Assembly (NCBI RefSeq): GCF_009683175.1
Contig: NZ_WKKW01000001.1
Span: forward strand, 620,001 to 684,000
Reading direction: 5' to 3'
From: Bifidobacterium asteroides
Lineage (GTDB): Bacteria; Actinomycetota; Actinomycetes; Actinomycetales; Bifidobacteriaceae
DNA length: 64,000 nucleotides
In this document: positions 29,238 through 37,949 of the stretch, piece by piece
Layout: the number at the start of each line of letters is the position of its first letter
Numbering within the stretch: the stretch's first letter is position 1
Made by a program: the position numbers and the translations under genes
Notes under the pieces: model-generated
Seen by the model: the letters and a program-made list of their open reading frames with translations, nothing else
What the model was told of the DNA's origin: nothing
The model's database searches: none

Positions 29238-29255
29238 TCACCACACATATGGTGA
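29238..29255. promoter_or_regulatory. Perfect inverted repeat TCACCA-N6-TGGTGA upstream of pyruvate oxidase
   Basis: An 18-bp dyad with six-base arms lies ~40 bp upstream of the candidate -35 of the pyruvate oxidase gene. This is the size and position of a dimeric repressor or activator site. The cognate regulator is unknown. Confidence 0.4.
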
Positions 29256-29340
29256 CGCATAGGGTGCGATTACTTCATCCAGTCATTCAGTAAGTGCCAT
29301 GATCATGATCCCGGGCATGATGACAGACGGGAGTCGTATA

Positions 29341-29373
29341 AAGAAAACCCCTGCGCTTTTCCTTGCTGCAGGG
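29341..29373 (-). terminator. Rho-independent terminator of tRNA-Arg
   Basis: On the minus strand CCCTGC pairs with GCAGGG across a 13-base loop, followed by GTTTTCTTT. It starts 10 nt beyond the tRNA CCA end. Confidence 0.75.
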
Positions 29374-29382
29374 ATTTCATCT

Positions 29383-29458
29383 TGGTGGGCTCGAAGGGAT
29401 TCGAACCCTCGACCTTCTGTTCCGGAGACAGACGCTCTATCCGCTGAGCTACGAACCC
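29383..29458 (-). tRNA. tRNA-Arg (anticodon CCG)
   Basis: On the minus strand GGGTTCG pairs with CGAGCCC, discriminator A and an encoded CCA follow. The D arm is GCTCAGCGGATAGAGC and the anticodon stem-loop is TCTGT-CTCCGGA-ACAGA (CCG). The T arm is GAGGGTTCGAATCCCTT. It reads CGG codons. Confidence 0.97.
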
Positions 29459-29817
29459 GACAGCCACTTTTCAGTGGACAACAGAGACCATACTAGGACA
29501 CTTTGCGCATTTTCGCACCCATGTGCGTCCTGACGTGTCGGTCAGGCGCCAGCCACTCTCGGCGTGTTGCCGCAAGATTCCGGGCGTTTCGTAGGTATCG
29601 TGATGGCAAGGCCTCGTGCCACCGCCCCGGTTGCGCCATTGCATCCTCATGCGGTGGCGCGAAGCCGCCAACATTCCCGGATGATCTTCTCTCGGGATAG
29701 TCTCCACTGTAGTTCCTTCACCCGGCCATCACAAGCGGCCTTCACATACCTGGACAACTCCAATGGGCCGTGAACAGCAAATGGTGGCCGCAACCGGCCT
29801 ACCGTACCATTGGATAT
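29459..29817. other. Intergenic region between tRNA-Arg and the CYTH gene
   Basis: About 360 nt without a credible gene. It contains one stable hairpin at 29633-29660: GCGCCA pairs with TGGCGC, and an inner GCAT pairs with ATGC around a CCTC loop. Several GC-rich short inverted repeats surround it. A weak -10-like TAGTAT for tRNA-Arg lies near 29490-29497. I see no open frame with protein-like character. Confidence 0.4.
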
Positions 29818-30453
29818 ATGGCCATGAATGAGGACGAGGACGATTTCGAGTTCGAGCGCAGATTCTTCTGCCGGGACCTCCCCCGGGAGCTGCTCGGAGA
29901 GAGTCGGCCGACCCTGATTGTGCAGAGCTACTACGTGCATGAGGACAACTTCGCCCTGCGGGTTCGCCTTCAGGGGCAGGTGGATCCGGTGGTGCCCATG
30001 ACGGCCCGGACCGATGCCCTCCATACCTTGCTTGAGGAGGGAGACCACTTCGACGCTGCCTCAATGACGGCCAAAGGCCCCTCTGTCGGTGGCACCCGCT
30101 ACGAGGCCGAACGGGCCATAGACCCGGGAATCGCCCTGGAGCTGGTTCTGCGCGGCGGCATTCCCATTGTGAAGAACCGGTATGGGGTCTGGCTGGACGA
30201 GGACTGGTGGAACCTGGATGTCTTCGGGGACGGCAACGCCCCCCTGGTGGTGGCCGAGGTGGAGCGGACCGGGCCGGTGACCGACCTGACCATCCCCGAC
30301 TTTTGCGCCACCGAAATCACCGACGACGCGCGGTTCTCCAACGACGGGCTGGCCGACCATCCCTTTGGCGACTGGGCGACCGACTTCGACCGGGAGCTGA
30401 AGACCAGCGGACCGCGCTTCCTGACCAACTTCGATGGGAACCGTGAGTCCTGA
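29818..30453 (+). CDS. CYTH-domain protein (triphosphate tunnel superfamily)
   Basis: This ~211-residue protein carries the CYTH N-terminal signature, FEFERRFF, an ExExR variant of ExExK. It is followed by alternating charged strands expected of the eight-stranded tunnel (ALRVRLQG, RYEAERAID, WNLDVFGDG, LVVAEVERT, CATEITDD). These would bind triphosphate and metals. Related enzymes are tripolyphosphatases or adenylate cyclases, so the exact activity is open. ATG 29818 is preferred; a GTG at 29770 has no Shine-Dalgarno. TACCAT 7 nt upstream of 29818 could be a leaderless -10. It converges on the thioredoxin/TPR gene. Confidence 0.8.
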   Translation: MAMNEDEDDFEFERRFFCRDLPRELLGESRPTLIVQSYYVHEDNFALRVRLQGQVDPVVPMTARTDALHTLLEEGDHFDAASMTAKGPSVGGTRYEAERAIDPGIALELVLRGGIPIVKNRYGVWLDEDWWNLDVFGDGNAPLVVAEVERTGPVTDLTIPDFCATEITDDARFSNDGLADHPFGDWATDFDRELKTSGPRFLTNFDGNRES

Positions 30454-30465
30454 CCCAGGAACGGC

Positions 30466-31431
30466 TCAGTACATCAATGTGGACAGACGGCGACGGGCCT
30501 TGGCCAGCCGGGGATCAGTCGGTTCAGGAATGACGAAGTACTCCAGCAGACGGCGACGGATGGGATCGGTCTGATCCCGGTGTCCGGCCAGAAAGTCCAG
30601 CAGGCGATCAAAGGCATCCTGAATCTGGCCGCCGATCATGTCCACATCAGCCACATCCAACTGGGCCTGCAGATCATCAGGGGCATCTGCAGCCGCCTGA
30701 CGGACCTTGCGGACATCGGCCTTGGCTGAACGGGCCATCAGCAGGCACTTGGCCTGTTCACGCTTGGCCAGATCGTCGGTCGAGTCGGTCTGGACCAGCT
30801 TGCCGTAGGCCTCGGCTGCAGCTGCATAGTCGCCCTCCTGGGCCAGCCGATGGGCCTCCTGATGGGCAGGAGGAATGGCATCAGCAGCTGCCTGGCCAGC
30901 CTGCTCGTCCTGTCCCTGGTCGTTGGTCTCCTGGTAGGGAGCACTGCCGGTGATACCGGCCTTTTGTGCCATCTGAATCACCTGGGGAATGAGCTGATCG
31001 GTGATCTGGTTCATCTCCTCATCGGTAGGCAGCCCCTGCAGGATGGGCATGGGCCTGCCGGCCAGCAGGGCGAAGAGGGCCGGGGCGCCCTGCACCTGGA
31101 AGGTCTGGGCGATCTGCGGATTGGACGCGATGTCGATGCGGGAGAGCTGGATGCGCCCCTCCTGGGCGTTGACGGCCTGGGCCAGACGGGTGGCCAGGGG
31201 GAAGAGGCGATCGTCGGTGGGCACCCAGAGCAGGACCAGAATGGGGAAGGTGGTCGAGGTCTGGACCATGGCCTGGAAACTGGCCTCGGTGGTATCGATC
31301 ACGTAGCCCCCGGCTGCGGGCGCACCTCCCTGCTGGCCTGGCTCGGCATCAACCTGGTGCCTGAGCGCGCCCAGGTCAACCGCTCCTGCCAGCGAGACGC
31401 CCGGCTGCCCCTGCCCGTTCTTGTTCGCCAT
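30466..31431 (-). CDS. Thioredoxin-fold/TPR protein (YbbN/CnoX-like)
   Basis: This 321-residue protein has a thioredoxin-like domain (~45-160) in which the CXXC active site is absent (WVPTDDRLF at the usual place). It would be a holdase or co-chaperone rather than a redox enzyme. TPR-like helical repeats follow (~190-310, AHRLAQEGDYAAAAEAYGKL). This two-part layout is that of YbbN/CnoX, which protects proteins during stress and delivers them to GroEL or DnaK. The first ~45 residues are Gly/Gln/Ala-rich. Confidence 0.85.
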   Translation of the reverse strand: MANKNGQGQPGVSLAGAVDLGALRHQVDAEPGQQGGAPAAGGYVIDTTEASFQAMVQTSTTFPILVLLWVPTDDRLFPLATRLAQAVNAQEGRIQLSRIDIASNPQIAQTFQVQGAPALFALLAGRPMPILQGLPTDEEMNQITDQLIPQVIQMAQKAGITGSAPYQETNDQGQDEQAGQAAADAIPPAHQEAHRLAQEGDYAAAAEAYGKLVQTDSTDDLAKREQAKCLLMARSAKADVRKVRQAAADAPDDLQAQLDVADVDMIGGQIQDAFDRLLDFLAGHRDQTDPIRRRLLEYFVIPEPTDPRLAKARRRLSTLMY

Positions 31432-31548
31432 GTCAGTCCTCCTTAACCCCGCGGTCGCCGATTGCAGCCTCGGCCCGCCCTCGATTGCAAACTCCTGAAA
31501 GCCAATCTAGTCCAAGGCCCGGGCGTTCACCCAGCGCAATCCCGCCCC

Positions 31549-32580
31549 TCAGACCGCTTCCACCTTGATGGGCTCACGCTCGGCGCCCACGGCCCTGATG
31601 GGCTCATGCGAGTCCGCCGAGGGCACGTAGAGAGCGATTACGTTGACATAGGTGACCTTCATGGTGCTGGTGGGCTTGCCCTGCCCAAAGAGGGCCGTCT
31701 CGGCATCCGAGGCCGGCGAGGATTCACGGCCCTCCCCCGCCTGCCTGGTCCAGACCGAATCGATCCGGGCCACGACCAGGTCGCCCCCATCGGAGGAGTG
31801 CATGACCCGCAGCTGCCCCTGTGCCGGGGTGAAGGTCTGGGACTGACTGCCCTTGTTGGCTTCGATTCCCTGCTGGACCACCTGAGTCAGCGTGCCCAGG
31901 GAGTTGCGGAAGTCATCCTGGGCGAACTCCTTGACATACTTGCTGCCCTGGGGGTTCTGCAGGAGGTCGGCATAGCGGCGCACGGCCTCCACCGGTGTAG
32001 CCTTGAGCCCCTGGTCGTCGCCCTGCCCCATCCTGGCGCCGATGGTGGCCACCGGGAACTTGGGCAACTGGGCTCCTTGGAAGAGTCGGGCCACGCCCCA
32101 AAGCTTGTAGTTGTCATGGGCGGACTCCTGGTCCAGAACCAAGAGGCGCTTGGACTGCTGATCCTGCGTGGTGGTGGTAATCGAGAAGACCGAACGCGGC
32201 CAGCCCGGATCGCCGGGAATGACCGTCTGGGCGATGGTTGTGGGGATGGTCGTCTTGGGATCCAACTGCCCAGTGGCCCGTGCTATGGTCAGCTCGCTGG
32301 TGCGGATCTCCAGTTGGGGGCCGCTGACCCGCTGGTCCAGCCCGGCCGGGTCTTTGGCCTCGTTGGCCTGATCGAGAACAGCCCCGATGCTCTTGCGGAT
32401 ACGTGCCTCCTGGGCCGGGGTCAGGTTGGGGGCGGGAGCAGTGGTTGCAGTGCTCTGGGGTTCGGTCCGGCGCGCCTGGGGAACCTGCCCCTCGCAGGCG
32501 GACAGACCCGGCAGAAGGGCCAGGGACAAAGCCAACGCCGCTACAGCCGCCACCCCGTTCAACGGTTTGTTCATACTCAT
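31549..32580 (-). CDS. Uncharacterised lipoprotein
   Basis: This 343-residue protein has a signal peptide and lipobox (LPGLSACEG, Cys29), so it should be anchored to the outer face of the membrane. The mature part begins with a Thr/Pro/Gln-rich spacer and continues as a mixed alpha/beta domain that I do not recognise. Its ATG overlaps the stop of the membrane-protein gene 32577-33665 (ATGA), indicating a coupled pair. The codon use resembles its neighbours. Confidence 0.8.
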   Translation of the reverse strand: MSMNKPLNGVAAVAALALSLALLPGLSACEGQVPQARRTEPQSTATTAPAPNLTPAQEARIRKSIGAVLDQANEAKDPAGLDQRVSGPQLEIRTSELTIARATGQLDPKTTIPTTIAQTVIPGDPGWPRSVFSITTTTQDQQSKRLLVLDQESAHDNYKLWGVARLFQGAQLPKFPVATIGARMGQGDDQGLKATPVEAVRRYADLLQNPQGSKYVKEFAQDDFRNSLGTLTQVVQQGIEANKGSQSQTFTPAQGQLRVMHSSDGGDLVVARIDSVWTRQAGEGRESSPASDAETALFGQGKPTSTMKVTYVNVIALYVPSADSHEPIRAVGAEREPIKVEAV

Positions 32581-33665
32581 TGGCGCTCCTCCTCCCCCTC
32601 GTGGGCAAGCCTGGCCAGGTAGGAGGCCATCTCCTGGCTGCTGATAACCCTGGTGGACGACATATCGTCGGCTCTCCGGTCGCCGTTGACGGTACTGCCG
32701 TCGGCACCCTCCTGTTGGTCAGCGACCAGGTTCCGATTGCGTGGATCAATCACCACAGGCGGCCTGGGCGGGGGTCCTGGATCCCCCTGCCGCGCCTGGC
32801 CGCGGGCGTGACGTAGGCGTCGGCCGGAAGCCGGGCTACGCCGATTCCCGAGACCAGGCAGAATGGCGTTGCCCAAAGCCTGGGCCACGCTGACTTCGGG
32901 AGTCTCTTCAGCCTCCTGTTCAGGCTCGGTCTGCTTACGGCGCTTGACCGGATCCATGGCGAAGACCGTAGCCGAAAGAACAGCCAGCAGGGCCAGAAGC
33001 CCGCCGGCAAAGTAGAAGGGCATGGCGAAGTTGGGCAGTTTGTCACGCTGCCAAAGCATCTCCAGTCCCAAGGAATGAGCGCCTTGGGGAACCGCCACCA
33101 GCAGGACGGCCTGCGGATCGTCGGTCTTCAGGGACATTGACACGCTGCTGTCGGAGCAGGTGACCTGTTGCCACATATCCGAATCCTGAAAGGCCACGCC
33201 CTGATCACTTTTGACGGACTTGCCAGGACTGGTGTCCCTGCCGACAGACAGGGTCTGCCAATCATCCAGGCCGCGCACCCGGGCCACATCTTGCCCGGCC
33301 GTCCAGCCAGCTGCATCCTTGGCCGTGGTCAGGGCCATACAGATGGTAGGCTTCTGTGAATCCTGATCTGCGGACGCGGCAGTTCCAGCCGATGCCGCAT
33401 CCACTCGCATGGTCACTTTGCTGTCCACCAGGGGAAGCACACCTGGATCGGTCACCACATAGGCCGCCTTCGTGCGCGCATGCGCATCCACATGAGCCGA
33501 AGGCTTCCAGACCGTGGCGTTGAAGATACCCAGCACTATGGCCGTTACAGCCAACAGTCCGAAGATGGGGGTGACGATGCCGCGCATGATCATGCTGTGA
33601 CGCGAGGGCTTGCCGGGCCGCGTCATCTCATCTTTTTCCTCGGGTACTTGCTCCATATCATCCAC
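32577..33665 (-). CDS. Uncharacterised membrane protein with large extracytoplasmic domain
   Basis: This 362-residue protein has an acidic/Lys-rich N-terminus. One transmembrane helix (~29-48, GIVTPIFGLLAVTAIVLGIF) precedes a ~165-residue outside domain, and a second helix (~222-242, FYFAGGLLALLAVLSATVF) follows. A ~110-residue Arg/Pro/Asp-rich cytoplasmic tail ends the protein. I do not recognise a family. It is translationally coupled to the following lipoprotein, suggesting an envelope complex, and is divergent from the FKBP lipoprotein gene. Confidence 0.8.
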   Translation of the reverse strand: MDDMEQVPEEKDEMTRPGKPSRHSMIMRGIVTPIFGLLAVTAIVLGIFNATVWKPSAHVDAHARTKAAYVVTDPGVLPLVDSKVTMRVDAASAGTAASADQDSQKPTICMALTTAKDAAGWTAGQDVARVRGLDDWQTLSVGRDTSPGKSVKSDQGVAFQDSDMWQQVTCSDSSVSMSLKTDDPQAVLLVAVPQGAHSLGLEMLWQRDKLPNFAMPFYFAGGLLALLAVLSATVFAMDPVKRRKQTEPEQEAEETPEVSVAQALGNAILPGLGNRRSPASGRRLRHARGQARQGDPGPPPRPPVVIDPRNRNLVADQQEGADGSTVNGDRRADDMSSTRVISSQEMASYLARLAHEGEEERQ

Positions 33666-33738
33666 ATTCTACCGTCGGCACCCTATGAGATGGTTTCCAG
33701 CACCGGGAAATCACCCATAAGCCCTAAACTGGTCTTCC

Positions 33739-34674
33739 ATGACCATCATCGCAAGGAAATCAGGCAGCAAGCGTCTGCTGGGCGCCATGACCGCTCTGGC
33801 CCTATGTCTCGGACTGTCAGCCTGCGGCGGGGAATCCGACGGGGGCGGGCACTCGGGCGACACCATGCAGGGGGTATCAGCCAGCGGCAAGCCTGGCAGC
33901 AAGCCCGACGTCAGCTTCAAGACACCCTTCAAGGTCGAGAACCAGACCCATCAGGTCATCCAGGAGGGCAACGGCGAGGTCATCCGCGACGGGGACCGTG
34001 TATGTACAAGGAGCCTGGCCCTGGATGCCAAGACCGGCAAGGTAATCAACTCCACCTGGGACAAGAGCAGCCCGGAGTGCTCCATCGTCATCAGCAGGAA
34101 ATCCATCCCGGCCTACTATGACACCTTCAAAGGCCTCAAGGTCAACTCCACCGTGGCCGTGGGCATCGATGAGTCAGGCTCCGGCAACAGCCAGGCGACC
34201 GACTCCTATATCATGGCCCTGACCTTCGTCTCCAGATCGAAGAACCTGACCCGCGCCCAGGGTAAGAAGGTGACCAACCTGCCCAGCGACCTGCCCAAGA
34301 TCAGCCTGGACGACAAGGGCAAGCCCTCCCTGGATCTCAACGGATACAAACCAAAGGGAGGATTGGTCGTCCAGCCCCTGATCAAGGGCGAGGGGGCCAA
34401 GGTCGGCGAGCATCAGAGCGTCAGCGCCAACTACACCGGCTGGCTGGCCTCCGACGGCAAGCAGTTCGACTCCTCCTGGGACAGGGGTGAGGCCAGCGAC
34501 TTCAGCCTGGACCAGGTGGTCAAGGGCTGGCAACAGGGTCTGGCAGGCCAGACGGTGGGCTCTCAGGTTCTTCTGGTCATTCCACCCGACCTGGGCTATG
34601 GCAGCCAGCAACAGCAGAAGATCCCGGCCAATTCGACCCTGATCTTCGTGGTCGACATCCTGGCCGCCTACTGA
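33739..34674 (+). CDS. FKBP-type peptidyl-prolyl isomerase lipoprotein
   Basis: This 311-residue protein has a lipoprotein signal (LCLGLSACGG, Cys ~31), a Gly/Ser/Lys linker, and two related domains. The C-terminal ~95 residues are a clear FKBP fold (NYTGWLASDGKQFDSSWDRG, VVKGWQQGLAGQTVGSQVLLVIPPDLGYG). The middle part looks like a more diverged FKBP-like domain. It would assist folding of exported proteins on the cell surface. A TAAACT element sits 8 nt before the ATG, so the transcript may be leaderless. Confidence 0.92.
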   Translation: MTIIARKSGSKRLLGAMTALALCLGLSACGGESDGGGHSGDTMQGVSASGKPGSKPDVSFKTPFKVENQTHQVIQEGNGEVIRDGDRVCTRSLALDAKTGKVINSTWDKSSPECSIVISRKSIPAYYDTFKGLKVNSTVAVGIDESGSGNSQATDSYIMALTFVSRSKNLTRAQGKKVTNLPSDLPKISLDDKGKPSLDLNGYKPKGGLVVQPLIKGEGAKVGEHQSVSANYTGWLASDGKQFDSSWDRGEASDFSLDQVVKGWQQGLAGQTVGSQVLLVIPPDLGYGSQQQQKIPANSTLIFVVDILAAY

Positions 34675-34708
34675 CCAGCCAATCCACCGACTCAGACAGA
34701 TCAGACAA

Positions 34709-34758
34709 GCAGGGGCCCGTACCCATCCAGTCGCATTCGGATGAGTACGGGCCCCTGC
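34709..34758. terminator. Large bidirectional hairpin terminator
   Basis: Perfect 14-bp arms (GCAGGGGCCCGTAC and its complement) enclose a loop that itself pairs CATCC with GGATG. It lies between the convergent FKBP gene and the ABC-transporter operon. The U-tract is weak on both sides (TTGTCTG on the minus strand). Confidence 0.75.
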
Positions 34759-34777
34759 CATAAACCAGACGGCCGGG

Positions 34778-35689
34778 TCAGTCCTTGCCGCCCTCGACCA
34801 CGATCTCATCGGGGTTGGCTGCGCTGCCGTAGACCGGCTCCAGGGTCTTGCGGTAGTCCTCATGGAAGAACTGCTCCTGGCCCAGCTTGACCAGCTCCTT
34901 GTTGATGTAGTCCAGCAGGGGCTTGTTCCCCTTGCGCACGGCCGGGGCGATGACCGCCTCATCCCCGAGCTTGGTGATGCCCACCGAAAAGCCCTTGTTG
35001 GCCTTGGCCCAGGCCAGCACCTCGGTGTTGTCGGTGCTCATGGCATCGCCACGGTGGTCCAGCAGGGCGTTGTAGGCATCGGCATACTGGTCGTACTTCT
35101 GCAGCTTGACTTCCGGATAGTGCTGTTCGAAGTAGGGCTCGGCCGTAGTCCCCTTGGCGATGATCAGGGTCTTGCCATTGAGTTCCTTGACATCCTTGAT
35201 CGGCGCCGAATCCGGGGAAACCACGCCCAGGAAGACCTTCATATAAGGCTTGGCGAAGTCCACCTTGCGAGCGCGATCATCAGTGACAGTGAAGTTGGCC
35301 AGGACCACGTCCACCTTGTTGCTGGACAGCACGTCCACCCGGGCGGCCGGGTCCACCGAGGTGTATTCGGGCTTGACGCCCAGGTCCTTGGCCAGGCGCT
35401 CGGCCAGGACCACGTCGTAGCCCTGGTTCTTGCCGTCCTTGTCCACGTAGCCGAAGGGGGCCTTGTCGGTGAAGACCGCCACCTTGAGCTTCCCGGACTT
35501 GGTGATCTGCTCCGGGGTGCGTGCAGACCCGGATGCCGCCGAGGAGCCGGAGCCGCCCCCCGAACCGCTTCCGGCGTCACTGGGGGTGGCCGCCGAAGGG
35601 CCGCAGGCCGCCATGGAAGCCATCATCGCGATCGTCGCCCCCGTGGCCAGCGCCGCCCGTATCAATCGGTTCATTACCCTTGCGGTCAT
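34778..35689 (-). CDS. Amino-acid ABC transporter substrate-binding lipoprotein
   Basis: This 303-residue family-3 solute-binding protein has a signal peptide ending in a lipobox (ASMAACGPS, Cys27) and a ~30-residue Ser/Gly/Ala tether. The binding domain starts at KLKVAVFTDKAPFGYVDKDG and continues GYDVVLAERLAKDLGV, DVVLANFTVTDDRARKVDFAKPYM. This fits polar amino acids such as Glu, Asp, Gln or Cys, and the ligand is not decided. ATG 35689 has GAGGGATC upstream. It is the last gene of the four-gene operon. Confidence 0.92.
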   Translation of the reverse strand: MTARVMNRLIRAALATGATIAMMASMAACGPSAATPSDAGSGSGGGSGSSAASGSARTPEQITKSGKLKVAVFTDKAPFGYVDKDGKNQGYDVVLAERLAKDLGVKPEYTSVDPAARVDVLSSNKVDVVLANFTVTDDRARKVDFAKPYMKVFLGVVSPDSAPIKDVKELNGKTLIIAKGTTAEPYFEQHYPEVKLQKYDQYADAYNALLDHRGDAMSTDNTEVLAWAKANKGFSVGITKLGDEAVIAPAVRKGNKPLLDYINKELVKLGQEQFFHEDYRKTLEPVYGSAANPDEIVVEGGKD

Positions 35690-35772
35690 GATCCCTCTTT
35701 TCCTATTCTCTTTCCTTTGGCCGCCCCTGGGGACGGTTCCGGCGAATGCCGCCGGACGAATATGCGGAGTAC

Positions 35773-36642
35773 TCATCGGGACTCCTGATCCTGATCCCGC
35801 CTGCGCTCATAGGTGAAGGTGGACAGGAAGCGTTGCGCCCGGTCAGTGGCCGGGTGGGTGAAGAAGGCCTCCGGATCGTCGGACTGCTCGACCAGGGCGC
35901 CTCCATCCAACAGGACGATGTGATCGGCGATGCCCCTGGCGAAGGCCATCTCGTGGGTGACGATCATCATGGTCAGCCCCTGGTCGGCCAGCTCCAGAAT
36001 GACCTGGAGGACCTCGCGTACCATCTCCGGATCCAGAGCCGCGGTCACCTCGTCAAAGAGCATGATCTCGGGATGGAGGATGAGCGCCCGGCAGATGGCG
36101 ACCCTTTGCCGCTGGCCGCCCGAGAGCTGGCTGGGCCAGGCGTCCCGACGGTCGGCCAGACCAACCCGGTCCAGCAGCTCCAGAGCCTCCTGACGCGCCT
36201 GCTCCCGCTTGCGCTTCTGAACCAGGACGGGCGCCAGGGTCACGTTGTCCAGCACGGTCCTGTTGGGGAAGAGGTCATAGCTCTGGAAGACCATGCCGAT
36301 CCTGGTGCGCAGGTCAGAGCTGCGGCTGCCCGACATCAGGCCTCCAGGACCTCCGCTGTGCTTGCCCAGGGGATGGCCGGTCTCCACCACCTGACCGTCC
36401 AGAAGGATGCGGCCGCCCTGTATGGGCTCCAGTCCGGCTATGGTCCGCAGCAGGGTGGACTTGCCTGAGCCCGAGGGACCCAGGACCACAAAGACCTTGC
36501 CCTTGGGCACCTGGAAGGAGATGTTGTTGAGCACAGGGCTCTGAGCCTGCGGATACTGCTTGACCAGATGCTCGACGGTCAGCACCGCCCGCTCCTTCTG
36601 TCCGTTCTGTGGCTGGTTCTCTGTCGTTTGCCCCTCAGTCAT
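35773..36642 (-). CDS. Amino-acid ABC transporter ATP-binding protein (GlnQ-type)
   Basis: This 289-residue ATPase energises the permease pair. Walker A GPSGSGKST is at 55-63 and the Q-loop VFQSYDLFPN is around 118-127. The signature LSGGQRQRV follows. Walker B is MLFDEVTAALDP, with Val where most GlnQ proteins have Pro. The H-loop is VTHEMAFA. An ~18-residue Gly/Ser insertion (HSGGPGGLMSGSRSS) precedes the Q-loop. It overlaps the upstream permease gene by 8 nt. Confidence 0.94.
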   Translation of the reverse strand: MTEGQTTENQPQNGQKERAVLTVEHLVKQYPQAQSPVLNNISFQVPKGKVFVVLGPSGSGKSTLLRTIAGLEPIQGGRILLDGQVVETGHPLGKHSGGPGGLMSGSRSSDLRTRIGMVFQSYDLFPNRTVLDNVTLAPVLVQKRKREQARQEALELLDRVGLADRRDAWPSQLSGGQRQRVAICRALILHPEIMLFDEVTAALDPEMVREVLQVILELADQGLTMMIVTHEMAFARGIADHIVLLDGGALVEQSDDPEAFFTHPATDRAQRFLSTFTYERRRDQDQESR

Positions 36643-37309
36643 GGGCCCACCTCTTTTCCAGATGCCGGGCCACCAGGGACAGGGGCCAGCAGATGAAGAA
36701 ATACATGAAGAAGATCACCCCATAGATCCACAGGGTCGCCTGGGGATAGGCGAAACGGTTGGCATCGATGATCTGCTGGCCGACCTTGATGACCTCGATG
36801 ACGCCCAGCAGGGCAGCCAGGGATGTGGTCTTGACGATCCTGGTGGCCAGGTTGACACTGGCCGGCAGCAGTCGGCGCAGGGCCTGCGGAAGGATGATCC
36901 TGGAGAAGGTCTGCCAGGACCCCAGTCCCAGAACATAGGCCGACTCCACCTGGGTGCGGGGAATGGACTCCAGGGCCCCGCGGACCAGGTCGCCCAGCTC
37001 GGCCCCGCCCCAGAGCACAAAGACCAGCAGGCAGGCACCGGTGGCGTCCAGATTCAGGTTCCATGCCCTGGACAACCCATAGAAGGCAATGAAGAGCAGG
37101 GCCAGCTGGGGCATGATGCGGATGAAGTCCAGATAGATCCTCATCAGGAAGCGGATCAGGGGGTTGCGCAGGGTCATCAGCCATCCGACCACCAACCCCA
37201 AGGGCAGTGAGAGCAGGACCGAGACGCCGGCTATCCATACGGTCACCCAGAGTCCCTGGAAAAGCCTGGGCATGACCCCTGGCTGGAAGAGCACCTCAAC
37301 GCCGTGCAT
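36635..37309 (-). CDS. Amino-acid ABC transporter permease
   Basis: This 224-residue HisM/GlnP-type permease has an N-terminal helix (LWVTVWIAGVSVLLSLPLGLVVG) and a family EAA region (GALESIPRTQVESAYVLGLGSWQTFSRIILPQ). Five hydrophobic segments are visible. ATG 37309 has GGAGGT 6 nt upstream and overlaps the neighbouring permease gene by 14 nt. A TTG at 37327 is an unlikely alternative start. Confidence 0.93.
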   Translation of the reverse strand: MHGVEVLFQPGVMPRLFQGLWVTVWIAGVSVLLSLPLGLVVGWLMTLRNPLIRFLMRIYLDFIRIMPQLALLFIAFYGLSRAWNLNLDATGACLLVFVLWGGAELGDLVRGALESIPRTQVESAYVLGLGSWQTFSRIILPQALRRLLPASVNLATRIVKTTSLAALLGVIEVIKVGQQIIDANRFAYPQATLWIYGVIFFMYFFICWPLSLVARHLEKRWAHD

Positions 37310-37949
37310 AGTCGAACCTCCGCTCAAGAACGGTTCCGATGACGGAGATGGGCAGCAGGATAACCAGATAGGTGACGATGAGCAGAGTCAGGGACTCGTA
37401 GGTGTCATAGGAGGTGCCCATCAGGTCCTTGGTGACATACATGACATCGGCCAGAGCGATGGCCGAGACCACCGAGGACTCCTTGATAAGGAAGATGATG
37501 TTGGCCACCACGCCAGGTATGGCGCTGCTCAGAGCCTGGGGCAGCACGATTCTGGACAGGATCTGGGATCGTGTGAATCCCAGGACGCGGGCTGACTCGA
37601 TCTGCACCCGAGGCACCGCCTCCAGTCCGCCACGCATGGCCTCGGCCATGTAGGAGCCACCCAGGAAGGCAAGCCCGACGATGGCGCAGGTCTGGGCGCT
37701 CCAGTTGACCCCAAGCTTTGGCAACCCGAAGTAGAGGAAGTAGAGCTGAACCAGGAGCGGGGTGTTTCTCGACAGCTCAATGTATACCCTGGCCACCTGC
37801 GAGAGCAAGGGAATCCTGAAGACCTCCAGCCCGGCGCAGACCAGCCCGATCAGCATGGAAAACACCACGCCGAAGAAGGAGATGAAGACCGTGACATAGG
37901 CCGCATTGACGAAGAAGTGCAGATTCTGCGCCATAAAGGTCCAATTCAT
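37296..37949 (-). CDS. Amino-acid ABC transporter permease
   Basis: This 217-residue partner permease of the same family is the first gene of the operon. It contains IELSRNTPLLVQLYFLYFGLP and the EAA-loop GGLEAVPRVQIESARVLGFTRSQILSRIVLPQA. About five transmembrane helices are visible. The pair would form a heterodimeric channel. Confidence 0.93.
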   Translation of the reverse strand: MNWTFMAQNLHFFVNAAYVTVFISFFGVVFSMLIGLVCAGLEVFRIPLLSQVARVYIELSRNTPLLVQLYFLYFGLPKLGVNWSAQTCAIVGLAFLGGSYMAEAMRGGLEAVPRVQIESARVLGFTRSQILSRIVLPQALSSAIPGVVANIIFLIKESSVVSAIALADVMYVTKDLMGTSYDTYESLTLLIVTYLVILLPISVIGTVLERRFDYARR

